From: Undaria pinnatifida
Taxonomy: Eukaryota > Sar > Phaeophyceae > Laminariales > Alariaceae
Assembly (NCBI GenBank): GCA_012845835.1
Contig: JABAKD010000026.1
Location: 8,852,558 to 8,916,557, forward strand
DNA length: 64,000 nt
Direction of reading: 5' to 3'
Shown here: piece after piece, positions 11,699-24,900 of the stretch
Layout of the letters: each line of letters opens with the position of its first letter
How positions within the stretch are numbered: the stretch's first letter is position 1
Program-made: the position numbers and the translations under genes
The notes under the pieces: model-generated
What the model was told of the DNA's origin: nothing
Database searches by the model: none
Seen by the model: the letters and a program-made list of their open reading frames with translations, nothing else

Positions 11699-14600
11699 CT
11701 CTGCCAGAAAGCGGGTGGGCGGGCGCGAAGCGTGAGCACGGGCAAGAGCGTTAGTGCAAGCGCGAGCGTGAGGCTCGCGGGACGGGGCGCATATTTTGTG
11801 TATCCCCTTCCCCCTGAATCGCTCCGCCGCTACCCATTAGAGAACTCCTTCCACAAAAAAAAACAGCAACAGCAACATGAACGATAGCAGGAACGACAAA
11901 GCCAACATAGACAACAGCGACGACGGCAGAACGAAAATCTTAACAAGTTGCCGCCTGTTTTCATGGCTCATGTTTTGTCCCTTGACCTCCTGCCTCCTCG
12001 AAGCCCAGTGGAAGGATACCGCGGCGTCGTCGGCAGGACATGCCGTTCAGTCCCCCCAGCATCTCCCTTTTCTCCCTGTTTCGCTTATTTGATATTTTAA
12101 GTTTCGAGTTCTGTTGCACATAGAGTCAGTTCGGGTCCTCGCCGAACAAACACCGGATGGATGTGGTTCAAGTGACACGTTCAACGGGGTCTCGCGCCAA
12201 GCGATACGGTGCTCTGCGCGACCATTAGGACGGACTTTCCGCGGAAGCAGTCAACTTCCTCCACTCACCAGCGTTGTCGGCGTTTACATATAGATTTCGT
12301 GGGTATGGGGGTTCCGGCTTTATGCTCTCTGGGCCAATTCGTCGCGGTAGCCGCCCCTGCAGCCTGAATGAGCGACAGATGGGAAGAAGGGGGCGTGTGA
12401 GCCAAGTCGCAGGAGAAAGATGGAACGCTTGCTGTGTGTGTACGCACGCGCCAGGCAGCCCTCGGGTACGCTTGAACGCTTCATCATGCGGAGGGAGAGT
12501 TTTCAAAGTCGCGCAAAACGCGCCATCAAAACGTTACTTGTACTTATCTACCAGGCACGACTGCCGATATCTTGCGCTGATACATCGATCTCTCTGAAGC
12601 TACCAAGGGGGGCAACTTCAAAAACGAAAATAACAAGAGTGGAGTGCTGAGGCCGAACCAGAAACACGAAGGCGTGGAGCACATGCGACCGACACCAGGG
12701 TAGTACAGTCCTCGGCTCGCTCGCAGGTCGACAACCAACATGCCACAAGCTTGCTGGTGGAAGCTCTCCCGTGAACATCTTTCGTGGCTTTCACGTTGCG
12801 TACGATACTTTTCATCATAAACTCTCGTGAGATAGTCTCGCCCTAACTGAATGGCTATTTGCGACTGGATCTAGCTCACAACATCCGATACAAAGCACTC
12901 ACGAGAGAGATCTTGGTGCTTCCGTCGCAAAAAAAGAGATTGAGGCCCCCAGCCAGCGAGTAGCGCCAGGCAGGATGCCTCTTGGGGAATAAGAAAAAGT
13001 GCGGTATGGGCTTTCGCGGGACACCTGCGTGATCGGCGGGAGGGGGTAGACAAATCAAATCCCCTAAAGGGTTTCAACGTCTAAAAGCATGTATTTCCAG
13101 GGGTCCTTTCGCGTCGTTAACCGACATACAGCAGTAGCTACCCACGCCGCACATTGTAGTGCGAGTGTACGTGTCGTCGGGCGGGGCTATGAAGAATGAG
13201 CGCTACAACACGCTGTCGCAGAACACAAGGACGCCAAGCCGGCGGTTGCCCGGTCTCCCGGGGGTGCCCGCTTTGATCCGAAAGTGAGCCGATATTGATA
13301 TTTCCTCTTTCTGAAAGTACTCCCGAGAGCAGCTCTTGTTTTACGTGAGGACTGAAGTGCGTCGCTCGTTGTCTCATGTTTCTCCTGTGCTGAGCTGAAA
13401 GCGTGTGCCCGCGGTCCTCATCGTTCGCTGTAACAACGGTGAGTCCCTTTAGTCGACGACTCCTGAAGAAGTCGGTCGCCACGGAAAAAGTCAACCCCTA
13501 TATCGATATATCTTGCTCTTGTCCTTGCAGCGGGTGGGTAACTTTTGGATAATGGATTCGTATGGCAGGACAGGCAGTTTGAGCCCTTCCTCACGCTGCT
13601 GAACACCAGCATGCAACATGCCACTCATGGCAAGCTCGCTACTTGGTATGTATTAATTGAACGTGTACAGTAGTCTACGTCGCAGACTATGCGCGTTCCA
13701 TTCTGACAATCTTTGGGTTCTTTCTGTGTTTGGAGCTGCGAACGTTGTTCATGGATCGCATCTAATCGCAGCTAGCTCGTAAAGGTATTAGACTAGACTA
13801 AACTATAGTCGTACTATGGTCACATTGTGCAGGCCGAGAGACTGCTGCTACTGCAGCCTGCTGTGCGATGTCAAACGTAAGGACTGCTGCTTGTACGCCA
13901 GTCCTTGTGCTCGTATAAGGGCTAGTACAAGCATTGCTATGATAGCGTAACCCGTCGCCCGACAGCACACGACCCCGACTTGACCATATGACCCCACATG
14001 TATGCGTGATGGTCATGTGTGATGGGTGCGGTCGACACACCGCCGCACCAGGCATGATACACGATACACCCACACACGAATACAACAACTGGAACCGCTC
14101 ACATAAGCAGCAGCTTGTTCGTGTGATTTCATACCAGATGCTCGGTCGTAGTATCGCGTACGCACCATATCATACCAGGTATCATATCACATTCAGCCAC
14201 TGCAGTACCAGCCGTACCAAGGATTACCTTGCCCATTTGTATGGTAATACGTGGCGGACGGCTGACCTCTCATGACTACTGCTGTGATACTATTAATAGC
14301 ACTCGTAGGGCATACCAGGTAGGATGAAGCCAGTAACCAAGGAAGCAAGGACGTGGTTGCATGAGTGGGGGAGTAAGGTGCTTTGTTGCTCTGTTGGTTG
14401 TTGTATACGTTGATGGTTTGCTTCGTGTTCCTGGTAGGAGTATATATCGTAGTATCAGCAGTAGCGACGCCACTAGGTAGAGCACAGCAGTACCCTGTAC
14501 GTGGCAGCACTGGAATTTTATGCAACAGCCGCAATGTAATGTGCATGCAATGCTTGAGAGATCGCGTTTACGAACGTTCTTCAGGATTGCGGCTATTAAC

Positions 14601-17600
14601 AGTTAATAGTACTGCCATATCAATAGGGGATAGGGAGCAGCCGTCCTATTGCATACATATATCAGCGCTGCTGTGATGCCAAATCGTTTCAAACCAACCC
14701 TAATCCTATTAAAATAGCCCTGACCCTAACCCCTCCCCTATCTACAGTATAACCCTACGAAGTCTTGCCGCGTCTGAGCACGATGAGTCAATTCACGTGA
14801 GCCCTTTTGGAAGTGAAGCGAAAGGCGCGGCGACCTGAAAACGTCAAGCGCGGTGTTTTAAGCGTTCTGCGAAGAGCGTGCGACGGTGCAGGTACTCCTG
14901 TATCATCATATCACCATGCTGCGCACGTGTCGCTCGTCCATCTCCTTCCCTGGCGCTTCGGACACGTGCATCCCCTGGTGTAGATAGTAAAAGGGTGTGC
15001 TGCTTGTGGCTAGTGTTGTAATCGCCGTACCACCTTTTCGACGCGTTTCCCTTTGAACTCCCAGATGGGTTTTCAACCCTACGGTGTTTTAGTTTTTCGG
15101 ACCGGTTTCAATTTCGTATATGCCTGGTATGCCACAACGCTGGTCTCTATCGCGGCTGGTGCCCTGTCCCGTGTCCCCTAGCCATGACTAGACGACTGTT
15201 TTTGCCTAATAGCATTAATAGCTGGCTAGCCGAACCCCAAGGATGAGGATGGCCGTTAATGCGGCTGAAATCTTGACTCTTGAGCATTGCCCGATACGCG
15301 CTATATATAGAGTACCAGCTTCTCCGTTGTCAGATGGTTTTGGGATCGCTTTCACTTCGCGTGGCGGCGTCAGCCGCAGAAGCGTTTGTTCACGTTACGC
15401 GTTTTTAAGAGCACGCCGGGTAGTTCAGTAGGCAGTATTCGTGTATCCCATTATCTTATCCCGCACACATGTTTCGGTGACATACTACTTGGATTTAGAG
15501 TTGTGATACTGCCGTGGTACTTGATAGTACTTGAGGCATCGGGGTGAAGGTTTGGACGAGCTGATCACGACACTGCCACTGAATTCATGCTTTCATGCGT
15601 AGTATTAGTGGTACGTACGTTGTATGTGTAGTCTATCGCAATATGTAGTACACTATTACTTGCCGAACGCGCTCCACGTTGCTCTTGGTTCATTCCATGT
15701 GTTGTTGTTGTTGTTGATGGTGTTGGTGTTGGTGTTGTTGTTGTCTCACGTTAACTCTTGTCAAAAATCTAGAGTCCGTGGTCACACAAAGGTGCTGGAG
15801 TCGTAGGAATATCCAAAAAACCAAATGAAATCAAAATTCGTCCGAGAAATACTTTTCCCGCCTAAAACGCACGATACGAAGAAGGCGCACAAGCGAAATG
15901 GTCCAATGTGCAAACTGAACTCACATGGCCGAAGGTATCCGCTCAACTACAGCATAGAGCTCCCCCGTCCCCACAACTAACAAACTCGCGGCTACAAACT
16001 ACAGCGGTTAGGCTGCCTGCACCGTACGAACCGCACGGTAATCGTGAGCACAGACGAACGCGCCTGCTGTCTGGAGTGCTGTCAGAGTGACGACCCGCGG
16101 GCATGCAGTGAAACAAGGGCAATCGAACCAAAAACCACAATATAAATGTCAATGATCGCCCCGCCTTCCCGAGTTATTTGACAGGTTGCAGCGCAGCTAC
16201 TACGCCCGTGCCTGAAAATTGAAAAAGCGGGGGGTCGTTCCCCATGAAGGGTATACAACTCTTCTACAAACTCTACAAAAATCAGTGACGTAAGTAACAT
16301 GTTGTACTACTGCCTCGTAAAAAAACCCTGAAAGAACGACGATCGCTGCTCTCGTGATGATGGTGTGCGTGCAGGTCGTGGGTCTCCGTGTGCCATCCTC
16401 CTGCTGTAGTTCTCCATGGCCGCCTCATCGCCTTAGCTCACTCGGCCCGCTCCTTCGCACTTGCTCTCGTTGACACTCAATTCCAATTGGTTCCCCTTCC
16501 CCCCCGTCCCAAAAAAGCAAAATGCTCCACGCAGCTTGCGGTGCTGATCTGTAAAACAAAATTCTCGTTCAGGGACAGTTCAATCCGTCTGTTCCCCGCC
16601 CGTCGACGGCCAGTCGCCCTCCTCCTTCGTCGTCGAATCCAGCCTCCTGCCGGCGCAGTTCCCTCCACGCTAATCGAGACTCCGCCGTAGTGTGGCTTGT
16701 GGTGGCGCCTGCCTCCGCGCACGAGCATCCCGATTAAGCGTTGCTGCTCCGCCGCCGCTGCCTAAAAAGACCCGCGAATAGTAGGTGACCATGCCTAAAG
16801 CACCACGTACGACCCAAATCCACCGCCACGCCTAAGCCTCGCGGCCGCTACGCAGCAGCAAGAAGGTAGTACTCCTCGAGGGTGAGTCCGGCGTTACACC
16901 CGCCCGAAAGACGCCCCCCACTCGCTACAAGCCTGCTAGGGCATGCTTCGCAGCATGCCTTACCGAGGCGGCAAGGGAAGCAGAGGATGTGTATCGTGCC
17001 CTGTGGTGGACCTGGAGCATCGCCCCAAAGGTTGACAGGTTGTCGCACTACAACAGTAGTGGTTACACAACAGTGTGTCGTGATTTCGCCGTGTCTTGAA
17101 GTGTTTCGGAGATAATTGGAGAGCAGAAAATGCTGATTTTCGGCAGTTATATAGAACAGCAAGTAACACCAAACCAACGATCAACTTTTGCGCCACGCAC
17201 GGCCGAGGAGGCTAAGAGTAGTGGCAGCAGCAGTGTTTCGTACATCAGCTTATGGTTCGTATCGGTATTCATGTTTTGCTTTTTAAACCCATTTGGTACG
17301 CTGTTTCGGCGACAGCAAATATCAATTTTCGTCACATCGAAAGTCGAGTGTGACGTTGTGAGCGCCCAGCGGTGCGAGTATCATCACGATGCGCGTGTGT
17401 CGTATGGCTCCTTCCGTTGCAGTTACTAAATAGGACACATCCTCCGCCTTAGCCGCCCCAGGGGGCTTTTCCGTGCGGCCAATGCTGTAATAATCGGCGT
17501 TTGTTTTATTTTTCATCTCAAGTTCCCCAAGGGGTTCATACTGTCAATCCGTTGATCGCTCACGGTGCCAACTTGAATCTCCTATCTCTATACATGCTGT

Positions 17601-19140
17601 TTTTCCACCGGATCTGCCGTGAGAACAAAAGCTTGTAGCAAGAAACTTATGAGGAAACAACAAATTTGACCAATGTTGTACATACTGAAGTTAGTGTTGG
17701 ACACACCCTTTCTCGAATATGAAATCCAAGCCTAAAACCGATATCTCGGTTTCTGATCTGAGGGTCGGCACTGCTGTACACGGGGTATTATTTTTGCTTG
17801 TTTTTTCTTATCGTTTCAAGTTCCCCCCACACCTTCTGGACAACCCGGGGGTTCACGGACGTTGTCCCCTTTTCCCACCCGGTACTGGCCTGCCTTCGTT
17901 TATATCGCGCATGGGCTTTGGCATTTCAACTGCTCCTTAAATTTCGTTGAATTTTACTTGCTGGTGCTCTCACACTTTTTGCTTTCAGCGACGGAATCAC
18001 AAGCCCGAGAAAAGGGCCTTGCGGCTGCTCTTTACTGCTATTTCGTACCCTAAGATATAACGAACAAGTATTCTCGCACATCTGACAGATCACGAACTAA
18101 CTACCGCTGTGGGTCATGTAGGTCGTTTTTTACAGTCAGGAGGTGTTGCGCCTGAGCCGTTGACGCGTGTCGAACTCGGAAAACCCTCTGTACACTGTAC
18201 AAGAGCCGTGCCCTGCAAATTCCACATGGCGTATATGGGATCGATGGTGCACTTATTTATATCGTAGCCTGCCCTCATGTCGTCTCATGCCACCCGAGAC
18301 ATGTTAATAGGAAGAATGGCGCTTATTATTCATAGTAGGATTATTGATTAGGGCTGTGATTTTTTTTTACTTCACGGCTAGTCTTTCTTACTATTACTAG
18401 ACACCACGTGTCGAGCCGCTAAAACGCCAGTCAGGTTCATCGACACAGGACTCTGCAACGTACCTCGTACCTCGTACCTGGTACCGCACTATTTTTAATA
18501 GTAGTACAACGTAACAACTAGTTGGTGACGTACTATTAATAGTTACTATTAGCACAGTCAGCCAACTTACAAAACTAACGTTGATGGCATTACTTTTAGT
18601 GTTACTATTAATGTTCATGTTTGTTGATCCCTACGAAGCGTAGAGGGCTTACCCGTTGAGCGAGCACTATTGGGGTAGTGAAGTCACCGGTATGAAGACA
18701 GGTAAAATACGTATATATATTATGTTGCTCCTAGCCAAGGAACATCGTGGAGGGAAGACTCACTCGGTAGAAGAAGAACAACGAGGAGAGACGGCGAAAT
18801 TGCCAGAATATTTCCACCATCCCGATATCCCGCTACCATGTAGGCAACCTATCACTTGAAACCCCTATTGCACTCAACCGTAATCATTTCCGTATAATAT
18901 CCAAGCATACAATCAACAGTTACTATTAATACTTCTCTTAATATTGCTACCGCTATCCTCCTCTCGGTACAAGCATCCTCCTTTTGTCAGTATTAGTATT
19001 CCCGTGACGTGCCAAAGAAAAGAGGCACCGAACGCTCACATCTCACATCATTCGTTTCATACGTACAGCTACTAGTATTGATAGTGTATGACTCTGTCTC
19101 ACGTTCGGGTTGTGTGATGACAGCTTGTATCTCTCTAGTA
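11699..19140. other. Long intergenic stretch, no gene recognised
   Basis: GC is near neutral and open frames are short with no family resemblance. Items seen: a degenerate telomere-type patch at about 14,696-14,745 (CCAACCCTAATCC..., CCCTGACCCTAACCCC); a perfect 8-bp hairpin with TCGC loop at 16,940-16,959; a GTT/GGTGTT run at 15,700-15,740; repeat R4 at 17,676-17,745 (matching 41,030-41,100); and many short TATTAATAG and ACCTGGTA motifs. The frames at 16,388-16,690 and 12,274-12,597 were considered but have no domain, splice or homology support. Confidence 0.5.
16940..16959. other. Perfect 8-bp hairpin, TCGC loop
   Basis: GGCATGCT, TCGC, AGCATGCC. An isolated inverted repeat without a neighbouring gene or T-run, so no terminator role is proposed. 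Confidence 0.5.
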
Positions 19141-19480
19141 TGGAGAATCGTCATTGTTGTTGTTGTTGTTGGTAGTTGTGGTGTCGGTGTTGGTGTCGTT
19201 ATAATTATTCTTGTTGGTGATGGTGCTGTTGCCGTTGTCGTCGTTTTACTGTTGTTATTCCGGTTAATGTCGTCGTCATCGTCGTCGTCGTGGTTGTTGT
19301 TGTTGTTGGTAGTGGTGGTGACGGTGGTTGTGGTTGTGGTTGTCGTGGTGGCGGTGGTGGCGGCGGTGGTGGTGGTGGTGGTGGCGTTGGTGTTGGTGTT
19401 GGTATTGGTGTTGGTGTTGGTGTTGGTGTTGATGTTGATGTTGGTGTCGGTGTCGTCGTTGTTGTCGTTGATGGTGTTGC

Positions 19481-19540
<60 letters not shown>

Positions 19541-19545
19541 CAATT
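19141..19545. repeat. GTT / GGTGTT trinucleotide tract, about 400 bp
   Basis: Almost continuous GTT, GTC and GGT triplets; the last 70 bases are pure (GTT)n. Translating either strand gives long poly-Asn, poly-Thr, poly-Val or poly-Leu frames (for example 19,009-19,677 plus and 18,993-19,592 minus). They arise from the repeat alone and are not proposed as genes. Confidence 0.85.
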
Positions 19546-21359
19546 TTGCCGAATACACGGCGAAGAGGCCGCCGTACATTGCAAGCAAACACAGCATTAG
19601 CATTTCATGCCATTAGCATGTCTATTGACAGGCCACAGAGAACAAAGCGAAACAAAAAACTTTATGTAACAAGCTGAAAACACAACATTGACATATCGTG
19701 CCATTAGCATGTCCATGGACGGACTAACAAGAACAAAGCGAAACCAAAGAATCTTACCATGCAATAAATAAGCCGAAAACTAAAACAGAAACAAAACAGA
19801 ACAAACGTTATTGAAACCTGTGCGGAGCGTGCCCCGATGTGACTGCAGTGCACATCTGCAACTGCTGTACGTACGAGTAGCCGTCGTGGTTTTCTGTGCG
19901 CTGTACCGATACCATTAATAGTATTAATAGCACACCTCAAGGAAAGCTGCGACGATTCGCCGCCAGCACTCGCAACTATTACTGCTGCTGCTGCTGGCCT
20001 TTTCTGGAGTATGAACGACCTGGTACCTGGTATGCCCTGTTAATAGCTCCATCACGACGTACACGGGTTTACAACGGTATGCGTGGCGTTCCCTGGAGTT
20101 CTAGTTGGGATCTCTGACGAGACCCAGCAGCCCGGGCTGCCTCCTGCAGCCTTTTTCATTGTTTTTTATTTTTTATTTTAATCATCACGTTTACTCTCCA
20201 TCTCAACTCATAAGATTTACCCTCAGCGACCTTCTGAACAAACCACAAGGTCATGGTCACAGTTGTCTGGCCTTTTGCATACCTTCCTTTTTTCTTGCGC
20301 ATAGGCTTCCGCATTCCCACGTTTCAGTTTTTTTTTTCTATTTTTCTGTTTTTATTTTTTGCTCATCTCATCTATTATCTTCGCACATTTTTCTTTCTCT
20401 TTCTTCCCCTCTAGACGTAACTCAAATCCAAGGTATCTAAGCAGGCTCTTCTCCCCCCTCCGCCCACGATAGAGCTACTACGGTAGGTGCTTTCGTTTTT
20501 TATCGCAAGAAGACTTGAGCCCTTTCTTCCCTCATCGACTCGCATCGAGCTGCACCTTCTATATTTTAAAAATAAAAATGCACTCCAGCTGTGAGACCGA
20601 AGATTTTGTCGAAACTCATACCCTGGTACGATATGATATGGTGCCTGGTATATCATACTGCAATCGTCATTAGTTTAGTTAGTTTTTCCCTCTACAAAGG
20701 GTTGACGGTACGGCTGGGAGTTGGTTGACTGACTATAGCAATAGAAAGTCGCCGACTGTTGCAATATTCAGTACCTGGTAGTCAACAAAAACAAAACAAA
20801 AAACATTGGGCTAGCTGTCAAAGGGTAAAGTAAAGTTAGTACTACACCAGTAGTTGGGCGCGGTAGTTCGCGGCGTCCTGCGTCTTGCATCTGACTGGCA
20901 AGTTTACGGCTCATGATTCCAACTATGAAATGCACCCCTAAGCTTAAGGGTGTACCTGGTATATACGACATGCACCCGTACTTAATACCAGTATACATAT
21001 GCGGATATACCTGGCACCAGGTCCGATTACAACCAGAAGCGTAAGCCCTAACCTAATGTATCATCCTATCGTATGTTATTATATCCTATCGTAGCCCGAA
21101 TATCATACGGGGTGGGATCAGGGTATGTGTACAAAATGCAATACGCTGGGTAGGGGTGCATGGCTCATAAGTGATACCCGTGTATTATTTTTTCACTCAT
21201 GATTGGTTTTATATCGAGAAATGCTAAATCCAGGTGTTAATAGTTGATGTGGCTCACTACGCCACCCACTTAATCACTACCAGGAATGGTATCAGGGATC
21301 TTAGCTGTCAAGTACAGCCAACTGAGCCAACTGACAGCCCTAACGTTTCGCTGCCTCCT
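19546..21359. repeat. Intergenic DNA with a ~95-bp duplication and repeats R2 and R1
   Basis: Two tandem copies of a ~95-base unit (GCCATTAGCATGTC, GAACAAAGCGAAAC, AAGC.GAAAAC) occupy 19,600-19,685 and 19,697-19,785. R2 lies at 20,325-20,560 and is followed directly by a short inverted piece of R1 at 20,570-20,622. The ACCTGGTA motif is densest here (about 20,017-21,020). No gene is visible. Confidence 0.55.
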
Positions 21360-21939
21360 GTTTTTATAGTCGGAAAGGTTAATGTTTTCTGTCCGTAGGC
21401 CTTTGTCGGCGACGCCTATGTTGATCGGAACTAAAAAATGACTCTTGTGAAATGTGAAAATACTGCTGCTTGCTGCCGTGTTTGAAAGCTCGAACCAACG
21501 ATTGGGCGAACGTCCGCGCCCGTTTTTCCCCGCCCCCCCCCGCTTTTCGTATGCATATATGAATATGCATACCATCTTATGAGGGGAAGCTTACCATCAG
21601 CCGCCATGACATATAGAGTAACTGAAGGGTTTTCGGCCGATTTCCGCGCTGAAAATCATTTTATCGTTGTTTCTTTTTGTCCGCAACGGCTGACCTTTAA
21701 GCCTTTTTCTGTGATTCCTATTTTCAACAAATGACCTAAAGTATGGCCATTGACTTTATTCCATCAATGTTAGTGTGACCTGTACGTACTGCTGCGTGCT
21801 GTCGTGTTAGCTCCTTGAACGAACGATTGAGCCATTCATTGTCCGAGCCCTTTTTTCTCATTCGTTTTTCGTTCTCCTGTTCGTTCTTCTTTTTGTTCTT
21901 GTTGGGATTTTTTTGTCGTCACGAAGGCCTTTGTCGGTG
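21360..21939 (+). repeat. Two diverged upstream copies of the permease 5' region
   Basis: 21,360-21,545 and 21,650-21,880 share an ordered series of phrases: TTTTTGTCCG-like, A(A/G)GCC TTT, TACTGCTGC.TGCTG(C/T)CG, GAACGAACGATTG or GAACCAACGATTG, and a T/C-rich end. The head of the unit (AGGCCTTTGTCGG) recurs just before and across the permease start at 21,925-21,960. This reads as an old tandem duplication of the promoter and first-exon edge. Confidence 0.45.
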
Positions 21940-24900
21940 ATGCTGGCGGAATCGAACGAAGAGACGCTTGTCCGGCACCTGACGCTGTTCGACCTCGTTG
22001 TATTAGGCGTGGCCGGAACAGTCGGCAGCGGCATCTTCGCCATCGTAGGCCTCATCGGACATGACTGTGAGTTTTAGTAGGCGGCAGGAGGCGGTTGGGG
22101 GGGGGGGGGGCAGTCGGCACTGGCATAGTCGCCTTCGTCGGCCTCATCGGGCTCGACTGAGTTTTAGTAGGGGAAGGCGGTAGCGCAGGGGGTGGGCGGG
22201 GGGGGTGGCAGCGGCAACTTCGCCCTCGTAGGCCTCATCGGCTCATCGGTACCGACTGTGAGTTTTAGTAGGGGAGAGGAGGCGGGAGGGAGGGAGGGAG
22301 GGAGGGAGGGAGGGAGGGAGGGAGGGAGGGAGGGCAGTCGGCACTGACATATTCGCCATCGTACGCCTCACCGACAACGACTATGAGTTATGATATGGGG
22401 AAGGAAGGGAGCGGGGGGAATTGGCACCGGCATCTAAAACATCGTAGGCCTCATCGGGCACGATTGTGATTTTTCTTTTTAGCATACAAAGTAGGGGGAG
22501 GGGGGGGATCGGTGGGGACACTTGGCAGCGGTGTCCTCGCCCTCCTAGGCCTCATCAGGCACGACGGGTGCAAAGGCTTTGTTAATGAAGCCACCCGGCA
22601 CTACTGTTGATAGTATCCTATCACGACTTTTAGTGCTTTCTGTTGGTTGCATCGCCCGGCACTATTGATATTAATGTTGTGCCGTTTCAGGGTACGTGCA
22701 AGGTCCACCTGGTATATGATACCGCGCACTCGATAGCCTCTTCTCAACCGACAGTCGAAACGCCACCTTTCTGTGTGCACCCTCCGTTTTTTTTGCCGTT
22801 AAGGGATACACAAAGACAAGGCTGGAGCTCTCGCAATGGGAACTCGTGCTAGTGGACGTTTGTAACCGTTGTGAACTGTTGCCAACCCATCCCAACCTAC
22901 CACAACCCAATCCTGCTGGTACATGCTGCTGTGCTTCTATGCTGGTGCTGCTATCTCACAATTATTGTTATTTTTGTGAATTCTTCCATGTGGGAGATCC
23001 CAGGGTGTTTGGCTGGACATCGAGGTCCGGGCATGACAGGGTGGAAAATAACCCCCTGTGTTTTTGGCGTCAATCACAATTTTTTTCACTTGCTTCGCCA
23101 CGTACTGTACATGCCTGCTGATATGCTGATATGCAGATGCCGGGCCAGCGGGTATCGTGAGCTGGGTGCTGGCGGGAATAGGGTGCATCTTTAGCGGTCT
23201 GTCGTACGCCGAGCTGTCGTCGATCATCCCATCCGAAGGGGGTGCCTACGCGTACGCTTTCGTGGCCTTGGGAGAGCTGCCCGCGACCATCACCGCCTGG
23301 TGCCTCACCCTGGAGGTAGGGTTGGCGCTAGGGCAATGTGGAATGATAACGTTAAGTGACAGGCGGGGTCGGGGGAAGGGGGAAGGGGGCTGATGAAGGA
23401 GGGGAGATGGAGGAGTCCGTTTATCAGCGCTGCGTGTTTTCATGTAGTGCTGGCTGGCGTGGCAAAACTGAGTTCGCAAGAACTACGTATTGTGGTATAT
23501 ATTTTCATTGTAGTTTCATTATAGTCAAGACCGAGAAGACGGGGGGGGGGTTGTACCCTAAGTTACCCCCTAGCCTTCCACTCGAAACCATGTGTGCGAT
23601 GTGCGGTGTGGAGTTCTCACTGTATAAAACTGTTAACATATGGCCCAGTACGGCTTATGTACCATAGTACCAATAAAAGCATAGCTGCAGCGCGAAGCAC
23701 GCCCCCTCCCATCCTCCCCCTTTTCCTCCGTTTCCATTGTTAACTCCCTCCCCCGACTCCTGCTATGCACCCCCCGCCCCCCCCCGCCCCCCCCCGCCTC
23801 CTGCTGCAACACAAAAGTTCGGCGTGTCGGGCGCTGCCGTGGCGCGCGTGTGGGCCGACAAGATTTTGGAATGGGTCGTGATGGGGGACGACTCCGGTAT
23901 ACGGCGATTTTCAGTGACCGTTCTTGACCCATTTCCCTCCTTGGGCATCAGCCCGCTCGCCGCGATTCTTCAGGCGATTTGCGTTTTTATTCTTCTCAGG
24001 GGGGTGACGGTCGGGAAGCGCATCACGACCGTGCTCACGGCCCTCAAGGTAGGTGGTGATTTTGATCGGAATTACTTCTAAATACTAGATTAACGTAGAG
24101 AAATTATAATTATGGAACTGTTGATTTTAGATGATACGCTCAGCTTGGCAAGCGTTGCGTGATACGCTGGCCAATATCTCTTCGCTCGTCGGAAATGGTG
24201 AGACAAACACCCGACTTGGACTTGTTTTGTCTTTTTCCGTTTTCATGACAACCACGATTACAAGGAAACTAGGCGGGCGGGCGGGCGGGCGGGCGGTCCC
24301 GTCATTCGTCCGCGTGTATCGCCCCTGCTATTCTATGTACCACTTTGTTGTTCACACCACGGAAGAGCTCCACACCCGACCACGACCACCAAGGAAACCC
24401 TGCCCCCCCCCCCCCGCCCCCTGCCCCTCCCTTCCTCGCCCTTTCCCCGCGTCTCCCTAAGGAAAGAGAACCACGACCACCAAGGAAACCCCGCCCCGCC
24501 CCCGCCCCCTGCCCCTCCCTTCCTCGCCCTTTCCCCCCGTCTCCCCAAGGAAAGAGATAACATAAGCAAACCTTTTTATGTGCTATACGGAAAAAGCATG
24601 ATGAGCGCCGAAATGTTACAGGTGTCTCTGGTAGGAGTAGGAACGATGCTGTGTCTCGAGAGAGATTTGTGGTCAATGGTCAAAATTACTTCGTAAGGCA
24701 AGCAACAAACGAGTAGTCCCTTTCCTCACTCCCCCTCCCCTCCCCTCCCCTCCCCCCCACTCGTTCCTCCCCCCCTCCCTCTTTCCCCGTCAATTCCTTC
24801 CCCGGGTTTGTTTCGTCTGCGCGAAAACCTCAACTTTGTGCGAAAAAGATGGCCGTCTGCGCTTTCATTATTATTGCGGGCTTGGCGCTCTTCCAAGGCG

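Noticed and set aside
10900-11745. 281-codon minus frame overlapping the C2H2-like gene
   Set aside because: Out-of-frame shadow; it lacks the finger and is Pro/Thr/Arg low complexity.
18993-19677. Long frames rich in Asn/Thr (minus) and Val/Leu (plus)
   Set aside because: They are translations of the GTT tract on either strand.
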